From Streptomyces cyaneofuscatus (GTDB lineage: Bacteria > Actinomycetota > Actinomycetes > Streptomycetales > Streptomycetaceae), in contig NZ_JOEM01000003.1 in the NCBI RefSeq assembly GCF_000718135.1, positions 186,001-250,000 on the forward strand: a stretch of 64,000 bases of DNA, given 5' to 3'. A model generated the notes under the pieces. It did no database searches. It saw only the letters and a list, made by a program, of their open reading frames with translations, and had not been told where the DNA came from. Below, piece by piece: positions 1 to 8,032 of this stretch; position 1 is the stretch's first letter, and the number at the start of each line of letters is the position of its first letter. A program made the translations under genes and the position numbers.

Positions 1-221
1 ACCGCGGTGAACGTCTTGGTGATCGAGCCGATCCGGTACTGCGTATCGGCGTCCGGCACCTGCCCCTCCAGGCCCGTACGCCCCCCGCTCCAGACGATCC
101 GGCCCTCCCGCCGCACGGCGGCCGCGAGAGAGGGCGCCCGGCCGTCCCGCTGTGCCGTGGCGAGGCGATGGAGGAGGGAGCGGCGGGTGCTGGGGAGCAG
201 TTCTTCACTGGGAGAAGTCAT
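1..221 (-). CDS. Serine hydrolase, beta-lactamase family (partial, C-terminus off the left edge)
   Basis: The reading frame starts at an ATG whose first base is 221 and runs off the window after about 73 residues. Residues 66-69 are S-I-T-K inside GSITKTFTA, the SxxK nucleophile motif of class C beta-lactamases, DD-peptidases and related esterases; the upstream stretch SLAAAVRREGRIVWSG fits the first beta strands of that fold. A purine-rich AAGGG lies shortly before the start. The YxN and KTG-like motifs would lie outside the window, so lactamase, DD-peptidase and esterase activity cannot be told apart. It is followed on the same strand side by a VanX-like dipeptidase, so both act on D-amino-acid or peptidoglycan-type substrates. 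Confident for family, not for substrate. Confidence 0.75.
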   Translation of the reverse strand, partial: MTSPSEELLPSTRRSLLHRLATAQRDGRAPSLAAAVRREGRIVWSGGRTGLEGQVPDADTQYRIGSITKTFTA

Positions 222-260
222 GGTCAACCCTTACCAGGCAGGGAGTTTTGGTGTCTGCGG

Positions 261-917
261 TCAGTGGAATTCCCTGGGCCCGTAGAGAGCGGCGGCCGCT
301 CCTTCCTTGAGTGCCCAGTAGCGGTCTCCGTACGACCAGTGCCACCACTCCGTCGGGTAGTTGACCAGGCCGGCGGCGGTGAGCGCCGTGCCCAGGATGT
401 CCCGGTGGGAGCGAGCCTCAGCGCTGATGTTGTCGGCCTGGGTGTAACAGGCGCCGGCGCTCTCCTCCGGGGAGGCGCTCATCCGCGTGCCCATGTCGAG
501 CTCGCGCCCCTCGTCATCGGCGAGCGTCAGGTCGACGGCGGCACCGGCGCTGTGCGGAGCGATCTCAGGCGGGGACACGTAACGGCTGGCCGCCGAACGG
601 AGCTGCTCATCGGCCCAATCCGGGTGCTCGGCGCGGAGTTGGGCTGCGTACTCCTCGAAATAGCGGCGCTGGAGGGACGGCGGGCGATAGCCCTCGACGA
701 ACAGCAGCCGCAGCCCCGAAGGCAGCTGTCCCTGTGCTGCGAGGAGTCGGTCGAGCACCCCTTCCCGCAGGTGGGCGAAGGCACCGGCGGAGTCCGAGCG
801 CTTCCGCTCGTCGACCAGCAACAGGCCGCCCCTGCACACGTCCACCAGCGGCTCCCCGCACTCCTGGACGGGCACGGCCGCAACCTTCGGGTCGGACATC
901 AGAACGATCTCAGTCAT
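261..917 (-). CDS. VanX-like D-alanyl-D-alanine dipeptidase (peptidase M15D)
   Basis: The 218-residue product carries the zinc site of the VanX/DdpX family: H122 and D129 in HSAGAAVD, and E190 with H193 in EWWHW. R78 in GYRPP matches the conserved transition-state arginine. Enzymes of this family hydrolyse free D-Ala-D-Ala, either for vancomycin resistance or to recycle D-Ala. There is no signal peptide, so a cytoplasmic role is likely. The length is close to VanX (about 200 residues). No vanH/vanA partners are visible here, so a housekeeping DdpX-type role is as likely as resistance. Ribosome binding is weak before the ATG at 917; an ATG at 899 is an alternative start. Confidence 0.85.
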   Translation of the reverse strand: MTEIVLMSDPKVAAVPVQECGEPLVDVCRGGLLLVDERKRSDSAGAFAHLREGVLDRLLAAQGQLPSGLRLLFVEGYRPPSLQRRYFEEYAAQLRAEHPDWADEQLRSAASRYVSPPEIAPHSAGAAVDLTLADDEGRELDMGTRMSASPEESAGACYTQADNISAEARSHRDILGTALTAAGLVNYPTEWWHWSYGDRYWALKEGAAAALYGPREFH

Positions 918-942
918 GAAGCGGTCATCTCGTGACCTCGCG

Positions 943-962
943 GGGGCTCACGGCGGAGCCCC
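943..962 (-). terminator. Short GC hairpin downstream of the ArsR-type gene
   Basis: GGGGCT (943-948) pairs with AGCCCC (957-962) across an 8-base loop, just after the end of the regulator read on the minus strand. No T-tract follows, as is common for Streptomyces terminators. The rest of 918-1080 shows no gene. Confidence 0.35.
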
Positions 963-1080
963 GTTGCAGGTTCCGCGTGGGCTTGAGGGCCTGGAGAAGG
1001 ATGCCGGGGCGCGCCCCAGGTTTGCCGTCGAGTCGGCTGCGTGGAGCTCCTCCAAGCGAGCAGGAACAGCCAACCGCGTC

Positions 1081-1659
1081 TCAGCCCTGGCCCGCGTCGT
1101 CTGCTGGGTGAGGAAGAAGAGGGAAGAGCCGACTGATGAGGGCCACCGGGCGGGCGCTTTCGGGCCGGGACAGGGGTCGTTGTTCGCGGCCTTGGTAGGG
1201 CGCGAGCGTCCGTCGGATCACGTCCGCGACCCGGCGCATCTCTTCAGGTGTCAGGTAGGCGACGGTGCTGAAGGCTTCGTCGTGGCGCCATTCGGACGGC
1301 GCCTCATCTCGTTGGTTCTGCCATCGTCGCCAGCTCTCGTCCTCCAACCCCCTGGCCAGGTCACCGAACTGATCTTCAACAGCTCCGTCGGCAGCGGCGT
1401 CCTGCTGCCTCAGACGCCAGGGCCGTGCGCGGCCCCCGCTGTGGGGCGCTTCTTCGATGTATCCGTGGCGTGCGAGCTGCCGCAGGTGAAAAGAGCAGAG
1501 ACCAGAGCTGTAGCCCAGCCGGGAGGCGGCTTCGGTCGCCGTGAGGGCACCGACTTCGGCGAACAGGCCCAGCAGGGCTGTCCGGACCGCGTGCTCTCGT
1601 AGTTCATTTCCGTTGCCGGCCGTCTGGCCGTCAGGGGGGTTGAGGTCATCTTCAGTCAC
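1081..1659 (-). CDS. ArsR-type winged helix-turn-helix regulator
   Basis: A winged-helix domain occupies roughly residues 20-85 of the product: LREHAVRTALLGLFAEVG starts it, followed by the recognition segment SAASRLGYSSGLCSFHLRQL-like pattern (seen as TEAASRLGYSSGLCSFHLRQL in part) and the wing GGRARPWRLR. The C-terminal half is charged and lacks obvious metal-binding cysteines. The open frame extends to 1773, but the GTG at 1659 is the best start because the HTH begins shortly after it and the upstream stretch contains a palindromic repeat that looks like an operator. It diverges from a peptide deformylase gene. Ligand is unknown; an antibiotic or metabolite sensor is possible but only inferred from neighbours. 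Confidence 0.7.
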   Translation of the reverse strand: MTEDDLNPPDGQTAGNGNELREHAVRTALLGLFAEVGALTATEAASRLGYSSGLCSFHLRQLARHGYIEEAPHSGGRARPWRLRQQDAAADGAVEDQFGDLARGLEDESWRRWQNQRDEAPSEWRHDEAFSTVAYLTPEEMRRVADVIRRTLAPYQGREQRPLSRPESARPVALISRLFPLLPHPADDAGQG

Positions 1660-1685
1660 TTTGCAAAGTCTGCTACTTTGCAAAG
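1659..1685. promoter_or_regulatory. Tandem palindromic operator, two CTTTGCAAAG sites
   Basis: The perfect 10-bp palindrome CTTTGCAAAG occurs at 1659-1668 and again at 1676-1685, 17 bp centre to centre. The first copy overlaps the proposed GTG start of the ArsR-type gene, and both lie about 90-110 bp upstream of the divergent deformylase. A dimeric winged-helix protein binding its own start region is the simplest reading, giving autorepression and possibly control of the deformylase. Confidence 0.55.
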
Positions 1686-1771
1686 ACCCTGGCAAGCAGT
1701 AGTTCTTGCTGAAGGCATCGGCCGCGGTGACCTCCGCGGCATCTGTGGCGTGCGCGAAAGGGGAGACAGCC

Positions 1772-2434
1772 ATGTCTGTTCGTCATGAGCAGTCCCGTCC
1801 CGTTGACCGGCGAGTTCGCGTGCAGGGCCGCCCCGTCGACACCTATCCGGCTCTGCCGCCGGAGGCGGAACAGGGATCGGTTCGCAGGGTCACGGTGGTG
1901 GGTGAAGAGATCCTGAGCCGTTGGTGCCAGGAGGTGACCGAGTTCGGCTCCCCTGAGTTGTCCAGCCTGATCAACGACATGTTCCTGACGATGTATGTCG
2001 CCGACGGTGCCCGCATGGCGGCCAACCAGGTGGACGTCGACCTGCGGCTGTTCGTCTATGACTGCTCGGACGACTACGGAATCCGACATGTCGGCCACAT
2101 CGTCAACCCGGTTCTGGACCTGCCCGATCCGGGAAGCCGCCGGCTCCTTGACGACTTCGAGGGCTGTCTGTCCGTGCCCGGTGCCGGAATGGCGGTTCCC
2201 CGCACCGATCGTGCTGTCGCCCGCGGGTTCGACAAGGACGGCAACCCCCTCGTCATCGAAGGGACGGGCTACTTCGCCCGGTGTCTGCAGCACGAGACCG
2301 ACCACCTCTTCGGTCACACCTATCTCGACAGGCTCTCCAAACGGGACCGTAAAGATGCGCTGCAGCAGATGGCAGATCACCGGGAGGACGTTTTCGCCCG
2401 ACGAGCCAGGAAGGCAGCCGGCTTGACGCAGTGA
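1772..2434 (+). CDS. def: Peptide deformylase (accessory copy)
   Basis: The product removes the formyl group from the N-terminal Met of new proteins. All three metal-site motifs are visible in the 220-residue protein: GARMAANQ (Q86; a variant of GxGxAAxQ), EGCLS (C132) and QHETDH (H174, E175, H178). The ATG at 1772 follows AGGGGAG at a good distance; upstream in-frame codons are less likely starts. Motif I departs from the usual GVGLAAPQ, suggesting a divergent paralogue rather than the housekeeping enzyme. It is divergent from an ArsR-type regulator and not next to fmt or a similar translation gene, so inducible expression, for example to tolerate a deformylase inhibitor, is an inference worth testing. 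Confidence 0.88.
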   Translation: MSVRHEQSRPVDRRVRVQGRPVDTYPALPPEAEQGSVRRVTVVGEEILSRWCQEVTEFGSPELSSLINDMFLTMYVADGARMAANQVDVDLRLFVYDCSDDYGIRHVGHIVNPVLDLPDPGSRRLLDDFEGCLSVPGAGMAVPRTDRAVARGFDKDGNPLVIEGTGYFARCLQHETDHLFGHTYLDRLSKRDRKDALQQMADHREDVFARRARKAAGLTQ

Positions 2435-2493
2435 GAGGGGGATGGTCCGTACGGCGGCCCGCGCGCGGGATCTGGGAACCCACACGGTCGCCC

Positions 2494-3972
2494 TCAGGTC
2501 TGCGCCATGTCCACGAAGCGCGAGTAGTGGCCCTGGAAGGCCACGGTGATGGTGGCCGTCGGGCCGTTACGGTGCTTGCCGACGATGATGTCGGCCTCGC
2601 CCGCGCGCGGTGACTCCTTCTCGTACGCGTCCTCGCGGTGGAGCAGGATGACCATGTCGGCGTCCTGCTCGATGGAGCCGGACTCACGCAGGTCGGAGAC
2701 CATCGGCTTCTTGTCCGTGCGCTGCTCGGGGCCACGGTTCAGCTGCGAGAGCGCGATCACCGGGACCTCCAGCTCCTTGGCCAGCAGCTTGAGGTTTCGG
2801 GACATGTCCGAGACCTCCTGCTGACGGCTCTCGGACCGTTTCGACCCGCCGGCCTGCATCAGCTGGAGATAGTCGATGATCACGAGCTTGATGTCGTTGC
2901 GCTGCTTGAGCCGACGGCACTTCGCGCGGATCTCCATCATCGACAGGTTGGGGGAGTCGTCGATGTAGAGCGGGGCGGCCGAGACCTCGGGCATGCGGCG
3001 CGCGAGCCGCGTCCAGTCCTCGTCCGTCATCGTGCCGGACCGCATGTGGTGCAGGGCCACCCGCGCCTCGGCCGACAGCAGACGCATCGCGATCTCGTTG
3101 CGCCCCATCTCGAGGGAGAAGATGACGCTGGGCAGGTTGTTCTTGATCGACGCGGCGCGGGCGAAGTCCAGCGCCAGCGTGGACTTACCCATGGCGGGGC
3201 GGGCCGCGATGACGATCATCTGGCCGGGGTGCATACCGTTCGTCAGGGCGTCGAGGTCGGTGAAGCCCGTCGGGACGCCGGTCATCTCGCCGCTGCGCGA
3301 CCCGATGGCCTCGATCTCGTCGAGCGCGCCCTCCATGATGTCGCCGAGGGGGAGGTAGTCCTCGCTGGTGCGCTGCTCGGTGACGGCGTAGATCTCGGCC
3401 TGTGCGGAGTTGACGATCTCGTCGACGTCCCCGTCGGCCGCGTATCCCATCTGCGTGATCTTCGTGCCGGCCTCGACGAGCCGCCGCAGGACCGCCCGCT
3501 CGTGGACGATCTCCGCGTAGTACGAGGCGTTGGCGGCGGTCGGGACGGACTGCACCAGGGTGTGGAGGTACGGCGCTCCGCCGACCTTGGTGATCTCCCC
3601 GCGCTTGACCAGCTCGGCGGCCACCGTGATCGGGTCGGCCGGCTCGCCCTTGGCGTACAGGTCGAGGATCGCCGTGTAGACGGTCTCGTGCGCCGGGCGG
3701 TAGAAGTCGTGGCCCTTGATGATCTCCACGACGTCGGCGATGGCGTCCTTGGACAGCAGCATGCCGCCGAGCACCGACTGCTCCGCGTCCAGGTCCTGGG
3801 GAGGCACCCGCTCGAACCCGGGGGAGCCGCCGTCCCAGCCGTCGTCCGAGCCCCGATCGTGCCGGTCCTCGCGGTTCCCCTTGCGCTCCCCTCGGCGCGG
3901 GCGGGAGACAGGAAGACGGTCGCCGGGACCAGCCTCGGTCCAGGGGTCGTCCAAAGGCTCGGGGATGCTCAC
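2494..3972 (-). CDS. dnaB: Replicative DNA helicase DnaB
   Basis: DnaB is the ring helicase that unwinds DNA at the fork. After an N-terminal hydrophilic extension of about 60 residues the DnaB N-terminal domain begins (PPQDLDAEQSVLGGML), then a linker, then the RecA-like domain with Walker A ARPAMGKST and the Walker B region KLVIIDYLQLM, and LSQLNRG. The GTG at 3972 is preferred because GGAGGTGG precedes it at a normal spacing; the open frame continues to 4017 without such a site. Length (492 residues) is normal for actinobacteria and no intein interrupts the Walker motifs, unlike some mycobacterial homologues. It converges with the deformylase gene, with only about 60 bp between stops. Confidence 0.97.
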   Translation of the reverse strand: MSIPEPLDDPWTEAGPGDRLPVSRPRRGERKGNREDRHDRGSDDGWDGGSPGFERVPPQDLDAEQSVLGGMLLSKDAIADVVEIIKGHDFYRPAHETVYTAILDLYAKGEPADPITVAAELVKRGEITKVGGAPYLHTLVQSVPTAANASYYAEIVHERAVLRRLVEAGTKITQMGYAADGDVDEIVNSAQAEIYAVTEQRTSEDYLPLGDIMEGALDEIEAIGSRSGEMTGVPTGFTDLDALTNGMHPGQMIVIAARPAMGKSTLALDFARAASIKNNLPSVIFSLEMGRNEIAMRLLSAEARVALHHMRSGTMTDEDWTRLARRMPEVSAAPLYIDDSPNLSMMEIRAKCRRLKQRNDIKLVIIDYLQLMQAGGSKRSESRQQEVSDMSRNLKLLAKELEVPVIALSQLNRGPEQRTDKKPMVSDLRESGSIEQDADMVILLHREDAYEKESPRAGEADIIVGKHRNGPTATITVAFQGHYSRFVDMAQT

Positions 3973-4154
3973 CCGGCCCACCTCCTCCCGTCCGCTTCGC
4001 GGACCTAGCCGTGCCACTCTTTCTTACGGCACGGCGCTGACAAACAAGTCGCCCGACTCCGCTTCCGGCGCGTCTGGTTCTGCTGATTCCGGTGCCGGAA
4101 CGGAGTGCGGGCGCCGGACCACGGTAGGCCTGTCCGCACCGTCAGCCAATCTGG

Positions 4155-4243
4155 TTATCCACAGGGCATGTGGATGACGGACCAGATGCTGTGGAGAAGT
4201 CCGCAGAACCTGTGCACGGAACGGGGGACAGCACTGTGGACAA
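4155..4243. other. DnaA-box cluster outside oriC (dnaB to MATE gene intergenic region)
   Basis: Within 89 bp there are TTATCCACA at 4155-4163, TGTGGATGA at 4169-4177 (one change), TGTGGAGAA at 4190-4198 (complement TTCTCCACA) and TGTGGACAA at 4235-4243 (complement TTGTCCACA, the preferred Streptomyces box). The surrounding 3973-4431 region holds no gene. Such clusters can titrate DnaA or couple dnaB transcription to DnaA. Confidence 0.7.
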
Positions 4244-4431
4244 ACTCATAGCAGGACCAGCATCGCCTACTTGACCTGCATGTTCTCCATCCACTGACTG
4301 TGGGGGAGAAAAACTTTCGCCCCGATTTCAAGATCACGGGAAACGGCTCCCGGATGAACGCGCCAGCCGTGCCCGAGTAAGGGACACTTGACCATTGCAT
4401 CTCTTACCTGTGGAAGATTAGATTGACCCTC

Positions 4432-5769
4432 ATGACTCCGGCCCCCACCACTCCCCGAACAGGCCGTCGACGGCACGACCGCGAGATCATCGCCCTCGCC
4501 GTACCGGCGTTCGGCGCGCTGGTCGCCGAGCCCCTGTTCGTGATGGTCGACAGCGCCGTCGTCGGCCACCTCGGCACCCCGCAGCTGGCCGGTCTCGGAA
4601 TCGCCGCGGCCCTGCTGATGACCGCCGTGAGCATCTTCGTCTTCCTCGCCTACGCCACCACGGCCGCCGTCGCCCGCCGTGTCGGGGCGGGCGATCTGCC
4701 CGCCGCGATCCGCCAGGGCATGGACGGCATCTGGCTCGCCCTGCTGCTCGGTGCCGTCGTCGTGGCGCTCGCCATCCCCTCGGCCCCCTGGCTCGTCGAC
4801 GTCTTCGGCGCCTCCGACACCGCCGCCCCGTACGCCATCACGTATCTGCGGATCTCCAGCTTCGGCATCCCGGCGATGCTCGTCGTCCTCGCCGCCACCG
4901 GCGTGCTGCGCGGACTCCAGGACACCCGCACCCCGCTGTACGTCGCCATCGGCGGTTTCACGGCGAACGGCATCCTCAACGTGACCCTCGTCTACGGAGT
5001 CGGGCTCGGCATCGCCGGATCCGCCTGGGGCACGGTGATCGCCCAGGTGGGCATGGCGGTCGCCTACCTCATCGTGGTCGTACGCGGAGCCCGTAGACAC
5101 GGCGCCTCCCTCCGCCCCGACGCCGCCGGCATCCGGGCCAGCGCCCGCGCGGGCGTGCCCCTGCTGGTCCGGACCCTGTCGCTCCGGGCCGTCCTCATGA
5201 TCGCCACCGCCGTGGCCGCCCGGCTCGGCGACACCGACATCGCCGCGCACCAGATCATCCTCTCCCTCTGGAGTCTGACCGCGTTCGCCCTCGACGCCAT
5301 CGCCATCGCCGGGCAGGCCATCATCGGCCGGTACCTGGGGGCGAACGACGAGAAGGGCGCCCGCGAGGCCTGCCGTCGCATGGTCGAGTGGGGCATCGGC
5401 TGCGGCATCGCACTCGGGGTGCTGATCATGCTCGCCCGGCCTCTCTTCATCCCGCTCTTCACCAGCGATCCCGCGGTGAAGGACACCCTGCTCCCCGCCC
5501 TCCTGGTCGTGGCGGTCTCGCAGCCGATCGCTGGAGTGGTCTTCGTCCTGGACGGGGTCCTGATGGGAGCGGGAGACGGACGCTACCTCGCGTGGGCCAT
5601 GCTGGTGACGCTGGCCGTCTTCGCCCCCGTCGCGCTCCTGGTGCCTGCCCTCGACGGCGGCCTCACCGCCCTCTGGTGGGCGATGACGCTGATGATGGCC
5701 GTCCGGCTGATCACCCTCTGGGTGCGTACCCGCTCCGGCCGCTGGATCGTCACCGGAGCGACCCGCTGA
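4432..5769 (+). CDS. MATE family efflux transporter (DinF type)
   Basis: The protein of about 445 residues has the repeated hydrophobic segments expected for the 12-helix MATE fold and the typical opening EIIALAVPAFGALVAEPLFVMVDSA, followed by VGHLGTPQLAGLG. MATE proteins export cationic compounds or drugs using a sodium or proton gradient. The ATG at 4432 is chosen; a TTG at 4423 with GGAAG six bases upstream is a real alternative, and TAGATT just upstream of the ATG could be a -10 for a leaderless message. It is followed by a triple parS region. Substrate is unknown. Confidence 0.9.
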   Translation: MTPAPTTPRTGRRRHDREIIALAVPAFGALVAEPLFVMVDSAVVGHLGTPQLAGLGIAAALLMTAVSIFVFLAYATTAAVARRVGAGDLPAAIRQGMDGIWLALLLGAVVVALAIPSAPWLVDVFGASDTAAPYAITYLRISSFGIPAMLVVLAATGVLRGLQDTRTPLYVAIGGFTANGILNVTLVYGVGLGIAGSAWGTVIAQVGMAVAYLIVVVRGARRHGASLRPDAAGIRASARAGVPLLVRTLSLRAVLMIATAVAARLGDTDIAAHQIILSLWSLTAFALDAIAIAGQAIIGRYLGANDEKGAREACRRMVEWGIGCGIALGVLIMLARPLFIPLFTSDPAVKDTLLPALLVVAVSQPIAGVVFVLDGVLMGAGDGRYLAWAMLVTLAVFAPVALLVPALDGGLTALWWAMTLMMAVRLITLWVRTRSGRWIVTGATR

Positions 5770-5788
5770 TACGCGGGCTCCACGGACC

Positions 5789-5862
5789 GTTTCACGTGAA
5801 ACGGAAGCGGAAACGGTCCGCGCTGTTTCACGTGAAACACGTGGGCCTGTTTCACGTGAAAC
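5789..5862. other. Three parS centromere sites
   Basis: Perfect copies of GTTTCACGTGAAAC lie at 5789-5802, 5825-5838 and 5849-5862, which are ParB loading sites. The first sits in a larger inverted repeat (CGGACCGTTTC at the left, its complement at 5810-5820), and the third is the core of a 26-bp palindrome running from GGGCCT to AGGCCC. They fill the gap after the MATE gene. Confidence 0.95.
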
Positions 5863-5886
5863 AGGCCCGCACCCCCACACACAACA

Positions 5887-5918
5887 AAGGGCCGCACCCC
5901 CAACGGGGTGCGGCCCTT
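5887..5918. terminator. Bidirectional terminator for the MATE gene and the rplI operon
   Basis: A perfect 14-bp stem, AAGGGCCGCACCCC at 5887-5900 and its complement at 5905-5918, closes a CAAC loop. It lies between converging genes. Confidence 0.85.
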
Positions 5919-5942
5919 CACCTGCTCTGCTGAGCTCTGCCC

Positions 5943-6389
5943 TTAGGCAGCAACGACCTCGACGGCCAGCTTCGCAGCGACCTCGGGGTGCAGACGGACG
6001 GACACCTGGTGCCCGCCCAGCGTCTTGATCGGCGAACCGAGCTCGACGCGACGCTTGTCGACGTCCGGACCACCGGCGGCCTTGATCGCCGAAGCGACGT
6101 CAGCCGGGGTGACCGAGCCGAAGAGACGGCCGGCGTCGCCGGAGCGAACAGCCAGACGGACCTTCACGCCCTCGAGCTTGGCCTTGATCTCGTTGGCCTG
6201 CTCGATCGTCGCGATCTCGTGGATCTTGCGGGCGCGGCGGATCTGCGCCACGTCCTTCTCGCCGCCCTTGGTCCAGCGAATGGCGAAGCCACGCGGGACC
6301 AGGTAGTTGCGGGCGTACCCGTCCTTGACGTCGACGACGTCGCCGGCGGTGCCGAGGCCGGAGACCTCGTGGGTGAGGATGATCTTCAT
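5943..6389 (-). CDS. rplI: 50S ribosomal protein L9
   Basis: The 148-residue product begins [28 protein letters not shown], with the conserved L9 N-terminal globular signature and the YLVPRGFA segment, then the long central helix and the C-terminal domain ([15 protein letters not shown]). It binds 23S rRNA at the base of the L1 stalk. It is the last gene of rpsF-ssb-rpsR-rplI, 18 bp after rpsR, and ends at a strong terminator. Length is normal. Confidence 0.98.
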   Translation of the reverse strand: MKIILTHEVSGLGTAGDVVDVKDGYARNYLVPRGFAIRWTKGGEKDVAQIRRARKIHEIATIEQANEIKAKLEGVKVRLAVRSGDAGRLFGSVTPADVASAIKAAGGPDVDKRRVELGSPIKTLGGHQVSVRLHPEVAAKLAVEVVAA

Positions 6390-6407
6390 GCTGTTGTCAC
6401 CCTTCCC

Positions 6408-6644
6408 TTATCGCGCGGTGGACGTGTAGGGCAGCAGCGCCATCTCACGGCTGTTCTTGACAGCCGTGGCGACGTCACGCTGGTGCTGCGTGCAGTTGCC
6501 GGTGACGCGGCGGGCACGGATCTTGCCGCGGTCGGAAATGAACTTCCGCAGCATGTTCGTGTCCTTGTAGTCCACGTACTGGGTCTTGTCCTTGCAGAAC
6601 GCGCAGACCTTCTTCTTAGGCTTGCGCACAGGCGGCTTCGCCAT
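6408..6644 (-). CDS. rpsR: 30S ribosomal protein S18 (zinc-ribbon form)
   Basis: The 78-residue protein pairs with S6 in the platform of the small subunit. C14 and C17 (CAFC) together with C51 and H54 (CTQH) form a plausible zinc ribbon, so this looks like the metal-binding paralogue; actinobacteria often carry a second, zinc-independent S18 elsewhere under Zur control. The ATG at 6644 follows AGGAGAA at a good spacing. It lies between ssb and rplI in the operon. Confidence 0.97.
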   Translation of the reverse strand: MAKPPVRKPKKKVCAFCKDKTQYVDYKDTNMLRKFISDRGKIRARRVTGNCTQHQRDVATAVKNSREMALLPYTSTAR

Positions 6645-6687
6645 GGTGTTTCTCCTGTGTGATCAAGAAGTGGGGGTACGAGCCGCC

Positions 6688-7317
6688 CTAGAAGGGGGGC
6701 TCGTCCGAGTAGCCGCCGCCGGAGCCACCGGAGCCGCCGGAACCACCGGGGCTTCCGCCCCAGCCGCCCCCGCCGCCCTGCTGGCCGCCGCCCTGCGGGC
6801 CGCCTGCCGGCGCGCCGGTCGCCCACGGGTCGTCGGCGGGTGCACCGCCGCCGCCCTGCTGGCCACCGCCACCGGAGCCGCCGCCCCAGTTGCCGCCACC
6901 CTGCTGGCCGCCACCGCCGCCGTATCCGCCCTGGCCGCCCTGACCGCCGCGACCGGTGGTCTTGGTGACCTTGGCCGTGGCGTTCTTGAGGCTGGGGCCG
7001 ACTTCCTCGACGTCCAGCTCGTAGACCGTGCGCTTGACGCCCTCACGGTCCTCGTAGGACCGCTGCTTCAGCCGGCCCTGCACGACGACGCGCATGCCTC
7101 GCTGGAGCGACTCCGCGACGTTCTCCGCCGCCTGACGCCAGACCGAGCAGGTGAGGAACAGGCCTTCGCCGTCCTTCCACTCATTGGTCTGCCGGTCGAA
7201 GATGCGGGGAGTGGACGCGACACGGAACTTCGCGACCGCCGCACCGGACGGGGTGAAGCGCAGCTCGGGGTCGTCGACGAGATTGCCGACGACCGTGATG
7301 ACGGTCTCGCCTGCCAT
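6688..7317 (-). CDS. ssb: Single-stranded DNA-binding protein SsbA
   Basis: An OB-fold domain fills residues 1 to about 110 ([21 protein letters not shown] start, then [14 protein letters not shown]). From about residue 120 the protein is a glycine/glutamine-rich tail ending in DEPPF, the acidic tip that docks partner proteins. The tail is long and made of GGG, GQQGG and GGSGG blocks, typical of Streptomyces SsbA. It coats single-stranded DNA during replication and repair. It sits in the rpsF operon, the usual location. Confidence 0.98.
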   Translation of the reverse strand: MAGETVITVVGNLVDDPELRFTPSGAAVAKFRVASTPRIFDRQTNEWKDGEGLFLTCSVWRQAAENVAESLQRGMRVVVQGRLKQRSYEDREGVKRTVYELDVEEVGPSLKNATAKVTKTTGRGGQGGQGGYGGGGGQQGGGNWGGGSGGGGQQGGGGAPADDPWATGAPAGGPQGGGQQGGGGGWGGSPGGSGGSGGSGGGYSDEPPF

Positions 7318-7391
7318 GGGTGAACCTCTCGGCGGGGATTGCTTCTGGCTGCTTGCTGCTACTCGGACCCGAAAACCGCTGAGCTAGATGC

Positions 7392-7682
7392 TCAGTGGAT
7401 CTCGGGACGGAGGACCTTGGTCCGGAGGACCGACTCGTTCAGGTTCATCTGGCGGTCGAGCTCCTTGACGACCGCAGGCTCGGCCTGCAGGTCGATGACC
7501 GAGTAGATGCCCTCGGGCTTCTTCTTGATCTCGTAAGCGAGCCGACGACGGCCCCAGGTGTCGACCTTCTCCACCTTTCCGTTGCCCTCACGGACGACGG
7601 AGAGGAAGTTCTCGATCAGCGGGGAGACTGCTCGCTCCTCGAGATCGGGGTCGAGGATGACCATCACCTCGTAGTGACGCAT
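7392..7682 (-). CDS. rpsF: 30S ribosomal protein S6
   Basis: The 96-residue product [19 protein letters not shown] has the S6 ferredoxin-like fold signature and the conserved segment [19 protein letters not shown]. The open frame runs much further upstream, but the ATG at 7682 is decided by a near-perfect ribosome site AAGGAGGTG at about 7692-7700. First gene of the rpsF-ssb-rpsR-rplI operon. S6 and S18 bind each other, and in many bacteria the S6:S18 pair represses this operon through an mRNA leader. Confidence 0.98.
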   Translation of the reverse strand: MRHYEVMVILDPDLEERAVSPLIENFLSVVREGNGKVEKVDTWGRRRLAYEIKKKPEGIYSVIDLQAEPAVVKELDRQMNLNESVLRTKVLRPEIH

Positions 7683-7710
7683 GTGGAACCCACCTCCTTT
7701 GGACTCAGCG

Positions 7711-7729
7711 GCCACGGTCGTTCCGTGGC
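7711..7729 (-). promoter_or_regulatory. Stem-loop in the rpsF leader, just upstream of the ribosome site
   Basis: GCCACGG (7711-7717) pairs with CCGTGGC (7723-7729) around a 5-base loop. In the rpsF message this hairpin ends about 10 bases before AAGGAGG. It could be part of an S6:S18-type autoregulatory leader, but the full motif was not confirmed. Confidence 0.4.
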
Positions 7730-7860
7730 AGGAGGGTCGTGATGCGTATCGCAACGGCGTCTGTCGAAAGAACCCCCGGCACTGACGATCCGCTCCCGGG
7801 AAGATTCCTGGAGGAGGGGCTCGCCGCGCTGGCCTGGGCAGACACCGGTGCAGACCGTAC

Positions 7861-7890
7861 AGACTACCTGTAGACCGGCTTCCGGTTGAA
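7861..7890 (-). promoter_or_regulatory. Possible promoter of the rpsF operon
   Basis: Read on the minus strand, TTCAAC (7890-7885) and TAGTCT (7866-7861) are separated by 18 bp, giving a leader of about 170 bases. The -10 is good and the -35 weak. Confidence 0.35.
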
Positions 7891-7916
7891 ATCCGGAGGT
7901 CAGCGGGCACATCCGG

Positions 7917-7955
7917 TCCGGATCCGCCCTCCGGATCCCGGAGGGCGGATCCGGA
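7917..7955. repeat. Perfect 18-bp inverted repeat with 3-base loop
   Basis: TCCGGATCCGCCCTCCGG (7917-7934) and its exact complement (7938-7955) flank ATC. It lies between the divergent rpsF operon and the gene at 8033, where no transcript is expected to end, so it may insulate the two or act as an operator or attenuator. Confidence 0.6.
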
Positions 7956-8032
7956 GCCCCAGGGGCACAATCGAGACAGATGCGGTGTGAGAGGCGCTAC
8001 ATTCCACCGCCCGTCCGGCCAGGAGGTCATCC

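Noticed and set aside
2494..3972. Intein in dnaB, as in some mycobacteria
   Set aside because: Walker A and the DnaB core are continuous and the length is normal.
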